Shown here piece by piece: positions 17,348 through 26,049 of a DNA stretch of 64,000 bases (the first letter of the stretch is position 1; the number at the start of each line of letters is the position of its first letter). This stretch comes from Roseiarcus fermentans. Its GTDB lineage: Bacteria > Pseudomonadota > Alphaproteobacteria > Rhizobiales > Beijerinckiaceae. The translations under genes were made by a program, and so were the position numbers. The stretch is taken from positions 1 to 64,000 of the forward strand of contig NZ_QNRK01000012.1 of NCBI RefSeq assembly GCF_003315135.1, in the 5' to 3' direction. The notes under the pieces were generated by a model, which saw nothing but the letters and a program-made list of their open reading frames with translations, made no database searches and was not told the DNA's origin.

Positions 17348-20212
17348 ATGGCTGCGATCCCGAACATCCAAAGCGCCAGCGTCGGCCGGCTCTATTCGGT
17401 TTTGGTAGGCCAACCGACCCCCGTTCTTTTGCTGGGAGCGGGTGCGTCTGTGCGATCAGGTATCCCGCTCGCCGCAGATATGGTCGAACAAGCGGCGCGT
17501 TGGGCTTACGCGCGGGAGCATGGCAGATCACCAAAAGACCCCCGACTGCTGCGCAGCGATTGGTTCCCTTGGCTGAAGGCGAAGCCTTGGTACGATCTCA
17601 CCGGTAGTGTTGCTGACAACTACCCTCCCGCTATCGAAAACCTCCTGCAGCCGCGTCAGGCGCGCGCAGATTTTTTTAGGGAACTCCTTCAGACAAAGAT
17701 CAATCCAAGCGTTGGGTATGAAAAGCTCGCGGAATTCCTTCATCAGGGGTTGGTGAAAACGGTCTTAACCACGAACTTCGATATGAACCTGCCCGATGTG
17801 AAGGTGCGTATCCGGCGTCCCCACCACATCGACGTCATTCAAACGCCTTCGGACTATACGAAATTCTCAACAATTCCGCCATATCCGCAGCAAGTTTTCC
17901 TGCATGGTTCGGTGGACCATTACACCGATAAGAATATTCTGGATGAGGTGCAGCATCTTGATCCCGAACTCGTGCGGATGATCGCACCTTTGTTGCGGGA
18001 CCATCCTCTGATCGTAGTCGGCTATCGCGGGGCCGAGCCTTCGGTGATGCAACACCTGTTGCTAGAGAACGCCGAGCAGGCCTACAATTACCGGCACGGA
18101 ATCTATTGGTGCAAAATGAAGGGCGACCGGGTCGAAAGCCTGCCGCCCATGGTGTTGGCGCTCGCCAGCGCGATCGGCGCGAACTTTACCCTCGTCGATA
18201 TCGACGGCTTCGACGAACTCTTCGCCCGCGACCTATGGCTGCTGCACCAGGATGCAGACGCCCCGTTGGCTATGGCCAGCGGCACAGGCGCAGCGCCCGC
18301 GCCCACCTTGGACATGGACGTCGTGAATTTGGCCGGGCTTGATGATCTGGACTGGCCGACAGTCCGGGCGCGTCTCGTCCTGTATTGCGAGGCGCTTCAA
18401 ATCCGGGTGCCCGCACCGCCCGACCGCGCGTGGATCGTTGACCGGTTGCTCCAAACGAATCTGGCGGTGCGTGACGACAAGGGGGGCGTCCAATTGACGA
18501 CCGCCGGGTGCCTGCTTTTCAGTCAGGGGCCGCAGAAGCTCATCCCGCAGGCGGGAGTGACGCTACGCGTGAGTGGAAATGGCGAGTGGTTGCGCCGCGC
18601 CCTTGGGGAAAAGGGCCTCGAAAGCGGGCTGGCGTCGGACGTGCTGGAACACACGATCAAGGGGAATCTTTGGGCCCAATACGACGGCATCAATGACGTC
18701 CTGACTTCGGTAAACAGGCCGTTTCGGCTGAAGGGGGAACAGTCCGAAACGGTCCTGCCGTATCCACCGCTGGCGCTGAAGGAAGTCGTCGTAAACGCGC
18801 TGGTCCACCGAGACTATTCGGTGACCAATCCGATCGTGATCGATGTAACCGCTGCAAGCATACGGATCACGAACCCCGGCGGCCTGGTCGATGAAGTGCA
18901 ACGGCGCGTCGAAGCGGGTTCCATTGAAGAGGAGATTCGTCGCGGCCGCCGGGGAATTAAGGGATATCGGAATCCGGTCCTCGCTGACTTGTTCTACGGT
19001 AGCGGTGAAATGGACAAGGCTGGGTCTGGCTTATCCGACGTTTATAAGACCGTGCGTTCCAACGGCGGTGATGTACGCTTCGGCCCGACTCGGAACAATG
19101 ACGAGTTCGAGGTGGTGATCATGACTCGACCGGAGGCGGTCGATGAGGTCACCGGAACGGCGACCCCAGTCGTGCTCACGACGTCGCGTTATGCGGCGAA
19201 CATCCTTGAAGTGGTGAGCCTGCCGGAGAACATTTATCATGCGGGGACTGAGCTGCAGCACCACCGCCAGCTATTCGCTGCCCTCCCAAACGAGTGGCTT
19301 CCGCCATCGATTTTCCTGTCGGGGCGGCTCTACAGTTTCCATGATTTCGAGCACCCACGGAACCCTCTTGCCAAGGTCATCGACGATGGCGACGTCGAGC
19401 CACTTTTGCTTACGGAATTCACGGCGGATCAGGAGGGCGAGCGACGCCTCGTCCAGTTGCTCAATTTGGGACTGGAGAAGCATCTGTACCGTCGCGGTCT
19501 GATCGTAGACCGCAAGCGCAAGCGTGCGTACTTTCCGCGTACTGAGGCGGGGTCACGGTCGATCGCCTATCAGGCACGCCTGCGCCGGGCGAAACGCACG
19601 GTGGTAAAGGCGCGGGTTTCCCCCAGAACCGGCACGGTCAGCTACTGGGAGCATGAGGCCCTTGGCTATCGGTTCGACAAATTCGGGGCAACGTGGGGCC
19701 TTTTGCTCGAACCCGGATATGTCTTCACTTTCGACGGCGCCAAAGGACTGCTGGCCCCTGACCGAGTCAACCGACTTTCGACCAAGCGCGCTGCCCGCGA
19801 CTACAACGCCACGGTCCATCAAGATCTTTCGTTCTGGGCGTGGTGCCTCTCCGGGGGTGAGATTTCGTTCGCGCTCGATCTCTCGTGGCCCCGTCCGACG
19901 CAAGTCGCGGACGATGCTGCCGGGGACGCGGACGACGATCGCTGGTCGGACGTCCACCCGATGCAGGTAGAGCGCGCGGGCGGTGGTGAGGATGCCAACC
20001 GGTATCCGCACATTGTTTTGTCCGCGCGCCTGCCAACCGTGACAGTGAATGATCTAGAACTTGCGCTGGGTAACTCCGAGGAGTCCGACTCCGACGACGC
20101 GCTGGAGGCCCTTGACGAGGAACTCGAGGGGCTAGCGGAAGAACAACGGTTGGGGGCGAGCGCTGCGGCTGAGACCGAGACTGAGGAGGCCGACTATGCC
20201 GATCAGTCTTGA
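17348..20212 (+). CDS. SIR2 - RecG/DHS-like ATP-binding - APAZ protein of a short Argonaute system
   Basis: The 954-residue product has three parts. Residues about 1-300 are a SIR2 domain: LLLGAGASVRSGIPLA, VLTTNFDMNL and VFLHGSVDHY keep the NAD-pocket glycine motif and catalytic Asn and His. Residues about 370-620 match the C-terminal RecG/DHS-like ATP-binding domain: LKEVVVNALVHRDYS, IRITNPGGLVDEV, GSGLSDVYKT. Residues about 640-870 look like APAZ, the platform that pairs with short pAgo. In known SIR2-APAZ/pAgo (SPARSA) systems, guide-directed DNA sensing triggers NAD depletion; those proteins are much shorter and lack the middle domain. I prefer ATG 17348 over a TTG nine bases earlier. 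The gene overlaps the Argonaute gene by 17 bases. Confidence 0.88.
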   Translation: MAAIPNIQSASVGRLYSVLVGQPTPVLLLGAGASVRSGIPLAADMVEQAARWAYAREHGRSPKDPRLLRSDWFPWLKAKPWYDLTGSVADNYPPAIENLLQPRQARADFFRELLQTKINPSVGYEKLAEFLHQGLVKTVLTTNFDMNLPDVKVRIRRPHHIDVIQTPSDYTKFSTIPPYPQQVFLHGSVDHYTDKNILDEVQHLDPELVRMIAPLLRDHPLIVVGYRGAEPSVMQHLLLENAEQAYNYRHGIYWCKMKGDRVESLPPMVLALASAIGANFTLVDIDGFDELFARDLWLLHQDADAPLAMASGTGAAPAPTLDMDVVNLAGLDDLDWPTVRARLVLYCEALQIRVPAPPDRAWIVDRLLQTNLAVRDDKGGVQLTTAGCLLFSQGPQKLIPQAGVTLRVSGNGEWLRRALGEKGLESGLASDVLEHTIKGNLWAQYDGINDVLTSVNRPFRLKGEQSETVLPYPPLALKEVVVNALVHRDYSVTNPIVIDVTAASIRITNPGGLVDEVQRRVEAGSIEEEIRRGRRGIKGYRNPVLADLFYGSGEMDKAGSGLSDVYKTVRSNGGDVRFGPTRNNDEFEVVIMTRPEAVDEVTGTATPVVLTTSRYAANILEVVSLPENIYHAGTELQHHRQLFAALPNEWLPPSIFLSGRLYSFHDFEHPRNPLAKVIDDGDVEPLLLTEFTADQEGERRLVQLLNLGLEKHLYRRGLIVDRKRKRAYFPRTEAGSRSIAYQARLRRAKRTVVKARVSPRTGTVSYWEHEALGYRFDKFGATWGLLLEPGYVFTFDGAKGLLAPDRVNRLSTKRAARDYNATVHQDLSFWAWCLSGGEISFALDLSWPRPTQVADDAAGDADDDRWSDVHPMQVERAGGGEDANRYPHIVLSARLPTVTVNDLELALGNSEESDSDDALEALDEELEGLAEEQRLGASAAAETETEEADYADQS

Positions 20213-21692
20213 CCTAAAGGAGTTTGAGGCACCGCTGCTGGAGTTCGGCGGACCGGGCATGTTCACCGATCCGCGCGAAGGTTTGCGCGAAGGCGGTCCA
20301 TTCGACATGCGTTTCGGCGCAGCGCGCGGCGAGCGAGTGAACATTGGTCTCATCGGCTGCGATCAGATGGTTGCTCGCACTCTCGATTGGCTGAAACGCA
20401 CAGAAGGCTACTTGCCCGCCGATCGCGGCGTTGCGAGCTATCCGGCGTTTCCAGGCTTTGAGGCCGTGTTCCGCTCGAAGCTAACCACGAGTCCTCGCTG
20501 GACCATCACGTTCTCGGGGCCGCATAGCGAGCTGCACAAAGCGCTGGCGCTGACGAATATCAAGGACAGGTTCGAAGGGGTTCTCGGCGCATTTTCCTCA
20601 GCGCTGAGGCGGCTCGGGAAACTCGAAATCGCGAAACCGGATGTCGTTATATGCTGCTTATCAGACGAGATCATGGCGAAATGCCGGACGATCCAGAGGA
20701 CCCTTTCCAAAGAAGAAAAGAAGGCGGCCGAGGCCTTGAAGAAACGTCAGGCCAGCATTCAGCTTGATCTTTTCGATTTGGTCACTGAGGAGCAGCCAGA
20801 CGATCTTCTAAGCCGAGATTTCAGACGGGCACTAAAGGCGCAGGCAATGGTAGAGCGCCTACCCGTTCAGATCGCGACGAGCAGTCTCGTTTTAGAAGGG
20901 GTCTCAAACCAAGGCTCTTCGACGCGAGCGTGGAACAGCTCGGTCGGCCTCTACTATAAGGCTGGAGGAATTCCTTGGCGAATGAAACTTGACGGTCCGG
21001 AGACCTGCTTCGTCGGAATAAGCTTCCACCACGTGAAGACGCGCGAAAAGCACCTCGTCCGGTCGAGCATTGCGCAAGCCTTTTCGAGTCAGGGCGAAGG
21101 CTTTGCAATCCGTGGGGGCGATGTTGAGTACGACGACCGCCAGGGTCGCAACGTCCATTTGACGGAAGATCAGGCACGACAGTTGGGACGCGACATTCTC
21201 GCGGAGTATCGCGACCGGGTTGGGGGTACGCCACTCCGAGTCGTCCTGCACAAAACGTCCGCCTACTGCGAGGGCGAACGCCTCGGTTTTCGAGGGGCGC
21301 TTGCTGAGGTGCCGATCGTTGAACTTATCAACGTTATGCAGACGCAATTTCGGCTGGTACGTTTTGGTGCGTATCCACCGAACCGCGGAACGCTGTGCAC
21401 AGTAAATGACTCGGCGGCATACCTATTCACCACGGGATACATGCGCGAGTTTCGGACCTATCCCGGACCGCATATTCCGACGCCTATTCAGATAAGCGGG
21501 GACCAGATCGGCGACCTGGACCAGGTCGCAAGGGACATCCTTGGCCTTGCTCGCATGAACTGGAACACAGCGAACGTCACTGGTGGAACTCCTGTGACAT
21601 TGTTCTTTGCGCGCCGGGTCGGCGGCATCATGGCGGAGTATGGTTTGGCGACCGAGGAGAAGCCGCCTTCCTCGTTTCGATATTATATGTAG
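20196..21692 (+). CDS. Short prokaryotic Argonaute (MID-PIWI)
   Basis: The 498-residue protein has short-pAgo features: a MID-like first half and a PIWI-like second half with AGGIPWRMKL, FVGISFHHVK, EYRDRVGGTPLRVVLHKTS and, near the end, TGGTPVTLFFARRVGG. It lacks N and PAZ domains, as all short pAgos do. Short pAgos are catalytically inactive; they bind guide and target and activate the partner effector. I did not find an obvious intact DEDX tetrad. The start lies 17 bases inside the SIR2-APAZ gene, so the two are translated together. It converges on scpB with a gap of about 100 bases. Confidence 0.88.
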   Translation: MPISLDLKEFEAPLLEFGGPGMFTDPREGLREGGPFDMRFGAARGERVNIGLIGCDQMVARTLDWLKRTEGYLPADRGVASYPAFPGFEAVFRSKLTTSPRWTITFSGPHSELHKALALTNIKDRFEGVLGAFSSALRRLGKLEIAKPDVVICCLSDEIMAKCRTIQRTLSKEEKKAAEALKKRQASIQLDLFDLVTEEQPDDLLSRDFRRALKAQAMVERLPVQIATSSLVLEGVSNQGSSTRAWNSSVGLYYKAGGIPWRMKLDGPETCFVGISFHHVKTREKHLVRSSIAQAFSSQGEGFAIRGGDVEYDDRQGRNVHLTEDQARQLGRDILAEYRDRVGGTPLRVVLHKTSAYCEGERLGFRGALAEVPIVELINVMQTQFRLVRFGAYPPNRGTLCTVNDSAAYLFTTGYMREFRTYPGPHIPTPIQISGDQIGDLDQVARDILGLARMNWNTANVTGGTPVTLFFARRVGGIMAEYGLATEEKPPSSFRYYM

Positions 21693-21788
21693 TCGGAGCC
21701 TCCGGATACGGAGAAGCTTGTCTCATGACCCGACCAGCCGGTTGCCGTCCGCACAGACGGGAACCGCAGCGGCCGTTGTCGGAAGCGG

Positions 21789-22478
21789 TTAAGGAACGCG
21801 AACCGGGAATACTCTTTTCTCCAGCCCTCCGTCGCTTGCGTATGGAGTGCTCCCTTCTTCGTCGGCATCGCCCGTCCTGCCATCGTCCTCGATCAGCCCC
21901 GCGTCCTTGAGCGCCTCGAGGTCGGGCAGGTCGCGCAGCGACTCGAACCCGAACTCGAGCAGGAATTTCTCCGTCGTCACGTACGCGTAGGGCGCCCCGA
22001 GCTTTGGGCTGCGCGGCCCGGCCGCGATCAGCCCCTCCTCGCGCAAGGCCCCAATCAGGTCGCGCGAGATCTCGCGCCCGAACATGTCGGAGAGCTCGCC
22101 GCGCGTCGCCGGCTGAAACATCGCGATTGCCATCAAGACCCCGGCCTCGAGCTTGGTCAGCTGCTTCGCGTCGCCAGAAATGTCGAGGGCGACGCGGATC
22201 GCCGGGCCGAAGGCGGGGCGGGTGTGGAGGGTGTAGGACTCCCCTGCCCGCACCAACTCGATCGGCCGCCCGCGCAGGTCTTCCTTGAAATCGTCGAGCA
22301 GCAGATCGAGCGCGCAGTTTTCTCCGACCACGCGGGCGAGCACGTCGCGGCCGACCGGCTTCGCCGCGGCGAACAGCACCGCCTCGACCCGCGCCTTCCA
22401 CTCCCGCCAGCGGAGCTCCGCCGGCAGGTCGGCGAGCTCGCGGTCGAAGTCCGGCTCTTGGCTCGGCCGGCGCGCCAT
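21789..22478 (-). CDS. scpB: ScpB-like segregation and condensation protein
   Basis: The 229-residue product matches ScpB: WKARVEAVLFAAAKPVGRDVLARVVG at the start of the first winged helix, then LTKLEAGVLMAIAMFQPATRGEL and YAYVTTEKFLLEFGFESLRDLP, the standard second winged-helix ending. ScpB normally forms the MukBEF-like SMC-ScpAB complex on chromosomes. Here it stands without scpA or smc, beside DUF1403 and a tyrosine recombinase, an arrangement seen on rhizobial plasmids. ATG 22478 is chosen because the conserved domain starts soon after it; the gap from DUF1403 is four bases. It may interact with host ScpA/SMC to aid plasmid segregation, which is inference. Confidence 0.88.
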   Translation of the reverse strand: MARRPSQEPDFDRELADLPAELRWREWKARVEAVLFAAAKPVGRDVLARVVGENCALDLLLDDFKEDLRGRPIELVRAGESYTLHTRPAFGPAIRVALDISGDAKQLTKLEAGVLMAIAMFQPATRGELSDMFGREISRDLIGALREEGLIAAGPRSPKLGAPYAYVTTEKFLLEFGFESLRDLPDLEALKDAGLIEDDGRTGDADEEGSTPYASDGGLEKRVFPVRVP

Positions 22479-22482
22479 CGTC

Positions 22483-23430
22483 TCAGAGCCCGTAGAGCCG
22501 GAAGGTCGCCCGGCCGGTGAGCTCGCGCGCCGCGCCGAGCGTGACGAGGCGCTCGAACAGCCGCCGGCGCGCGCGATCACTCAGACCCGGGATCGGCGCC
22601 GCGGCGGAGATCGCGTCGTCGCCGAGCAGCGCCGTGATCGCGCCTGTCTTCCCTTTCGCCCGCAGCTTTGGCGCGGCGTCGGCCAGCTGCGCGGCGCGAC
22701 GGGAAAGGTCGTGGGCCAGGTCGAGGGCGGCGAGCGCCGCGCGGGCGTACGCCAAGGCTGTTAGCTTTCCCCAACCGGTCTCCCCCGGGCGCGGCCACCG
22801 GCCATCGCCCCCGGTCTTGCGCGAAAAGAGCTCGCCGGCGAGGAGGGGCACGGCGACCGGCCAGGCGAGCGCTCTTGCCAGCGCGGCGTCGGCGCAAAAC
22901 AGGGCGAGCGGCTCGGCGTCGGTGCGCATCTTGATCACCATCTCGGCGGCCGCGGCCGCGAGGGTCGGGGCCGGCCGGCCGCGCCCGGCGGCCTGCGCGA
23001 GCGCGGCGGCGAGCTCCCCTGCCCCGTCGAGGTCGAGCGGCGCCTGGAGATCGGCGGCGACGGCGGCGAGCCGCTTCGGACGGAAGGGATCGCCCGGACC
23101 GCAGAGCGTCCGGAAGGCGGAATAGACTCGTCCCGCGGGCCCGAGATCCTGTCCGGGTTTCGCGAGGGCGACGGCGTCGCGCAGCGCCGTCTCGTCTTCC
23201 CGGCGGTTGAGCAGGTTTTGGGCGACGGCGGCGGCGGATTTCAGGGCGAGGCGGGCGCGCCAGGCCCCGGCCCACGGCGGCTCGGATTTCGCGACGGAAT
23301 CGAGGGCTGACAGCGCCGCGCCGGCGAAGAACAGGGCCTCGGCCTCGGAAATCTCGCGCAAATTCCGATCCGGACGCGCCCAGACGGGCGCGTGGGGAAG
23401 GTTGAACGGGGCGAGCTCGGCGCGAATCAT
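22483..23430 (-). CDS. DUF1403 family protein
   Basis: The 315-residue protein is helical and alanine-rich, with the DUF1403 pattern: EALFFAGAALSALD near residue 35, WRARLALKSAAA, LCADAALARALAW-like and GLSDRARRRLFERLV near the C-terminus. The function of DUF1403 is unknown, but the gene nearly always travels on alphaproteobacterial plasmids with scpB and an integrase, as here. It is the first gene of a leftward two-gene operon and starts about 77 bases from a perfect palindrome at 23507-23537, which may be its operator or a recombination site. Confidence 0.82.
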   Translation of the reverse strand: MIRAELAPFNLPHAPVWARPDRNLREISEAEALFFAGAALSALDSVAKSEPPWAGAWRARLALKSAAAVAQNLLNRREDETALRDAVALAKPGQDLGPAGRVYSAFRTLCGPGDPFRPKRLAAVAADLQAPLDLDGAGELAAALAQAAGRGRPAPTLAAAAAEMVIKMRTDAEPLALFCADAALARALAWPVAVPLLAGELFSRKTGGDGRWPRPGETGWGKLTALAYARAALAALDLAHDLSRRAAQLADAAPKLRAKGKTGAITALLGDDAISAAAPIPGLSDRARRRLFERLVTLGAARELTGRATFRLYGL

Positions 23431-23506
23431 CGTCGCAATCGTACCCGAGCGCGGCGCTTATCGCCACCGTTTGCGCGCGAAAGCGCCCCACCTGTCGGGC
23501 GAAATT

Positions 23507-23537
23507 GATGTCCGATAATGTTGCATTATCGGACATC
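23507..23537. repeat. Perfect palindrome, 14-bp arms with 3-base centre
   Basis: GATGTCCGATAATG is followed by TTG and its exact reverse complement. It lies between DUF1403 (leftward) and vapB (rightward), near a tyrosine recombinase gene. The size and symmetry suit a recombinase core/resolution site or an operator; which one cannot be decided from sequence. Confidence 0.85.
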
Positions 23538-23663
23538 GCTGTCATTATACAAGGAACCGCAGAATCCGAGCCCCGGAGACCCGATTTGAGCCCTCCCGCG
23601 AGCCCGGAACCGCCCAGCAGCCGTCCGCCGCAGGCGGTGGCGACCGGCGGTCGGCCTCCGCGG

Positions 23664-23693
23664 TGGTAGAAAGGCGTCAATTGCGGTAGAATG
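23664..23693 (+). promoter_or_regulatory. Direct repeat upstream of vapBC, candidate operator
   Basis: GGTAGAAAGG and GGTAGAATGG lie 20 bases apart, two helical turns, and 36-65 bases before the vapB start. Direct repeats on one face of the helix are a plausible binding site for the VapBC complex, which normally represses its own promoter. Confidence 0.45.
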
Positions 23694-23728
23694 GTGGACG
23701 CACTGCCGTGTTGCGAGAAGGATCGGCC

Positions 23729-23977
23729 ATGAGCCTCAACATCAAGGATCCGGAGGCCCACCGCCTCGCCCAGGCGATCGCCCGCGCGACCGGCGAGACA
23801 ATGACCCGGGTCGTCACCGAGGCCCTGCGCGAGCGCCTCGCCACGATCGAACGGAGACGGGCGCGCGCCAGCGTCGAGGAATTGCTGGCGATCGCCGACC
23901 GGGCCGCGGCGCACGTCAAGCGCCCCTACCTGGACCACGCCGAGCTCCTCTACGACGAGCATGGGCTGCCGAAATGA
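23729..23977 (+). CDS. vapB: VapB-family antitoxin
   Basis: The 82-residue protein begins [18 protein letters not shown], the usual start of the Rv0623/VapB-like antitoxin family: an N-terminal DNA-binding fold and a C-terminal tail that wraps the toxin. ATG 23729 has AGAAGGA in front; an earlier GTG is unlikely. Its stop overlaps the toxin ATG by four bases (ATGA), the standard coupled arrangement. It should bind VapC and repress the operon, possibly at the direct repeat upstream. Confidence 0.9.
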   Translation: MSLNIKDPEAHRLAQAIARATGETMTRVVTEALRERLATIERRRARASVEELLAIADRAAAHVKRPYLDHAELLYDEHGLPK

Positions 23978-24360
23978 TCGTCGACACGTCGGCGCTGGTG
24001 GCGATCCTCTACCGCGAGCCGGAGGCCAAGCGCTTCGTCGAACGGATCGAGGCGGCCGACGTCTTGCGGCTCAGCGTCGCCAACTACGTCGAGCTCGCGA
24101 TGGTCGTCGAGAGCCAGCTCGGTCACGATGGCATGCGCCAGGCGGAGGCCTTCCTGCGCCGCGCCGGCGTCGTGGTCGAGCCGGTGACGCTCGAGCACGG
24201 CGAACTCGCCCGCCAGGCGTTTCTCGACTTCGGCAAGGGCCGGCACAAGGCGGGCCTCAACTTCGGCGACTGTTTCGCCTACGCCCTCGCCAGAGCGACC
24301 GGCGAGGCCCTGCTGTTCAAGGGCGACGATTTCGCCCTGACCGACATTGCGCGCGCATGA
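23974..24360 (+). CDS. vapC: VapC-family PIN-domain ribonuclease toxin
   Basis: The 128-residue product is a full-length PIN domain. Acidic residues expected to bind the catalytic metal are present: Asp4 ([12 protein letters not shown]), the Glu of NYVELAMV, Asp of [11 protein letters not shown] and Asp of GDDFALTDI. VapC toxins cut tRNA or rRNA when freed from VapB. The gene overlaps vapB by four bases. On a plasmid the pair would act as an addiction module. The call is secure, but the RNA target is unknown. Confidence 0.92.
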   Translation: MIVDTSALVAILYREPEAKRFVERIEAADVLRLSVANYVELAMVVESQLGHDGMRQAEAFLRRAGVVVEPVTLEHGELARQAFLDFGKGRHKAGLNFGDCFAYALARATGEALLFKGDDFALTDIARA

Positions 24361-24451
24361 TGAGCGGCCATGTCTGCAGCGCTCCCTGCGAGCCCGCGCC
24401 GCGAGACGCTTCCTGGGAGCGGCTGCGCCTCGGCCGGTCGGGACGGCGTCC

Positions 24452-25495
24452 ATGACTTCGAACGTCCCCCCGGCCCTGCCGGAAGCCGATCCCCCAGGCG
24501 AAGCTCGCCTCCCAGCGAAGCTCGAGCCGCTGGTCGAGACCGCCCGCGCCTACGCCCGCGCCGCGACGTCGCAAAACACCAACCGCGCCTACGCCGCCGA
24601 CTGGCGCGACTATCTGCGCTGGCGCGCCCGGCAGGGCCTCGACCTGAAACCGCTCGCCGACCCCGAATGCGTCGGCCTCTACCTCGCGGCGCTCGCGTCC
24701 GGCGCCAAGGGCGCGGGCGGGCGACCGCGCACCGTCGGCACCATCGAGCGGCGGCTGTCCGCCCTCGTCTGGAATTTTTCCCAGCGGGCCCTGCCTTTCG
24801 ACCGCAAGGACCGCCATGTCGCGACCGTGCTCGCCGGCGTCCGGCGCACCCACGGCCGGCCGCCGGTCCAGAAGGAGGCACTCCTGCCCGAGCATGTCAT
24901 GGCCATGCTCGGCGCCCTTCCGCCATCGAACCTCCGAAACATCCGGGACCGGGCGATCCTGTTGCTCGGCTTCGCCGGCGGCCTGCGCCGCTCGGAGGTC
25001 GCCGGCCTGGTCATGAGCCCCGAGGATTCGCTTCAAGGCTCAGGCTGGCCGGAATTCTTCGACGATGGCGTGCTCCTTACCTTGCGCGGCAAGACGGGCT
25101 GGCGCGAGGTCGAGATCGGCCGCGGCTCATCGGACCGGACCTGCCCGGTCGCCGCGCTCGAGGCCTGGCTCAAATTTGGGCGGATCGCGCGCGGGCCGAT
25201 CTTTCGCGCCGTGGTCGGACGCGAGGTCGGATCGGAGGCGCTCAACGACCGCCACGTTGCGCGCCTGGTCAAACGCCTCGCGGTCGCCGCCGGCGTGCGC
25301 GGCGACCTGCCCGAGGGCGATCGGGAAGGGAAGTTCTCCGGCCATTCGCTGCGCGCCGGGCTCGCCTCCTCGGCCGAGATCGACGAGCGCTACGTCCAGA
25401 AACACCTGGGCCACGCGTCAGCCGAAATGACCCGCCGCTACCAGCGGCGCCGCGACCGCTTTCGCGTCAATCTCACCAAGGCGGCGGGGCTGTGA
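24452..25495 (+). CDS. Tyrosine recombinase (site-specific integrase)
   Basis: The 347-residue protein has an N-terminal SAM-like core-binding domain and a catalytic domain with the full active-site set: Arg in FAGGLRRSEVAGL, Lys in LRGKTGWREVE, His-x-x-Arg in FSGHSLRAGLAS, His in KHLGHAS and Tyr in MTRRYQRR. ATG 24452 is chosen because the upstream in-frame sequence overlaps vapC and lacks family similarity. It lies near a perfect palindrome at 23507 and a DUF1403-scpB pair, so plasmid multimer resolution is a reasonable role. A decayed second recombinase lies at about 27.0-27.8 kb. Confidence 0.9.
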   Translation: MTSNVPPALPEADPPGEARLPAKLEPLVETARAYARAATSQNTNRAYAADWRDYLRWRARQGLDLKPLADPECVGLYLAALASGAKGAGGRPRTVGTIERRLSALVWNFSQRALPFDRKDRHVATVLAGVRRTHGRPPVQKEALLPEHVMAMLGALPPSNLRNIRDRAILLLGFAGGLRRSEVAGLVMSPEDSLQGSGWPEFFDDGVLLTLRGKTGWREVEIGRGSSDRTCPVAALEAWLKFGRIARGPIFRAVVGREVGSEALNDRHVARLVKRLAVAAGVRGDLPEGDREGKFSGHSLRAGLASSAEIDERYVQKHLGHASAEMTRRYQRRRDRFRVNLTKAAGL

Positions 25496-25698
25496 TTGCG
25501 GGAATCGGCCTCCATTGCAGAGCCCCCTCCCCTATTGGATGCGAACGCAAAGGCAAAATGGAACGCAAGGCTTTTGGCTAAGCGCTTCAATTTGAAATCG
25601 TGAGGCAAAAGCGACACCCGAGGACTGGCACGAGGACACGGTGCTTCCCTCTGGCCGGCGCGGATGCGCTTGCAGGTCACGTCGCTTCGACCTAGGTG

Positions 25699-25719
25699 TA
25701 GGTACACAATGTGTATCTA
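25699..25719 (+). promoter_or_regulatory. Palindromic operator candidate upstream of tacA
   Basis: A 21-base near-perfect palindrome, centred on TACACA-A-TGTGTA with a single mismatch pair, sits about 32 bases before the tacA start. Ribbon-helix-helix antitoxins such as TacA bind such sites, so autoregulation of the pair is likely. Confidence 0.55.
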
Positions 25720-25750
25720 TCACGCTATGGTGTGGGGAAGGAGATTTGCC

Positions 25751-26047
25751 ATGGCTACGACCACGACCAAGGAGACGACCCCGCCGCCGGTCACGCGCGC
25801 CGTGAACCTGCGCGTGCGCGAGGATGTGCGGGACCTGATCGACCGGGCGGCGCGCGTCAACGGCAAGACGCGCTCGGACTTCATGATCGAGGCAGCGCGG
25901 CAGGCCGCCGAGAACGCGCTGCTAGATCAGACCTTCGTGCGGGTCGATACCGAAACCTATGCTCAATTCCTGAGCGTATTGGACCGTGCGCCGTCCGGCG
26001 AGGGGTATGAGCGGCTGATGCGCGCCCCGAAGCCCTGGAAAGGTTAA
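25751..26047 (+). CDS. DUF1778 ribbon-helix-helix antitoxin, TacA-like
   Basis: The 98-residue product has the DUF1778 core: TRAVNLRVREDVRDLIDRAA followed by KTRSDFMIEAARQAAE, a ribbon-helix-helix DNA-binding motif, and a C-terminal tail (about 65-98) that would neutralise a GNAT toxin. ATG 25751 is preceded by AAGGAGAT. The gene ends two bases before the acetyltransferase start, so the two form a TacAT/AtaRT-like toxin-antitoxin operon under a palindromic operator candidate. Confidence 0.88.
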   Translation: MATTTTKETTPPPVTRAVNLRVREDVRDLIDRAARVNGKTRSDFMIEAARQAAENALLDQTFVRVDTETYAQFLSVLDRAPSGEGYERLMRAPKPWKG

Positions 26048-26049
26048 AC

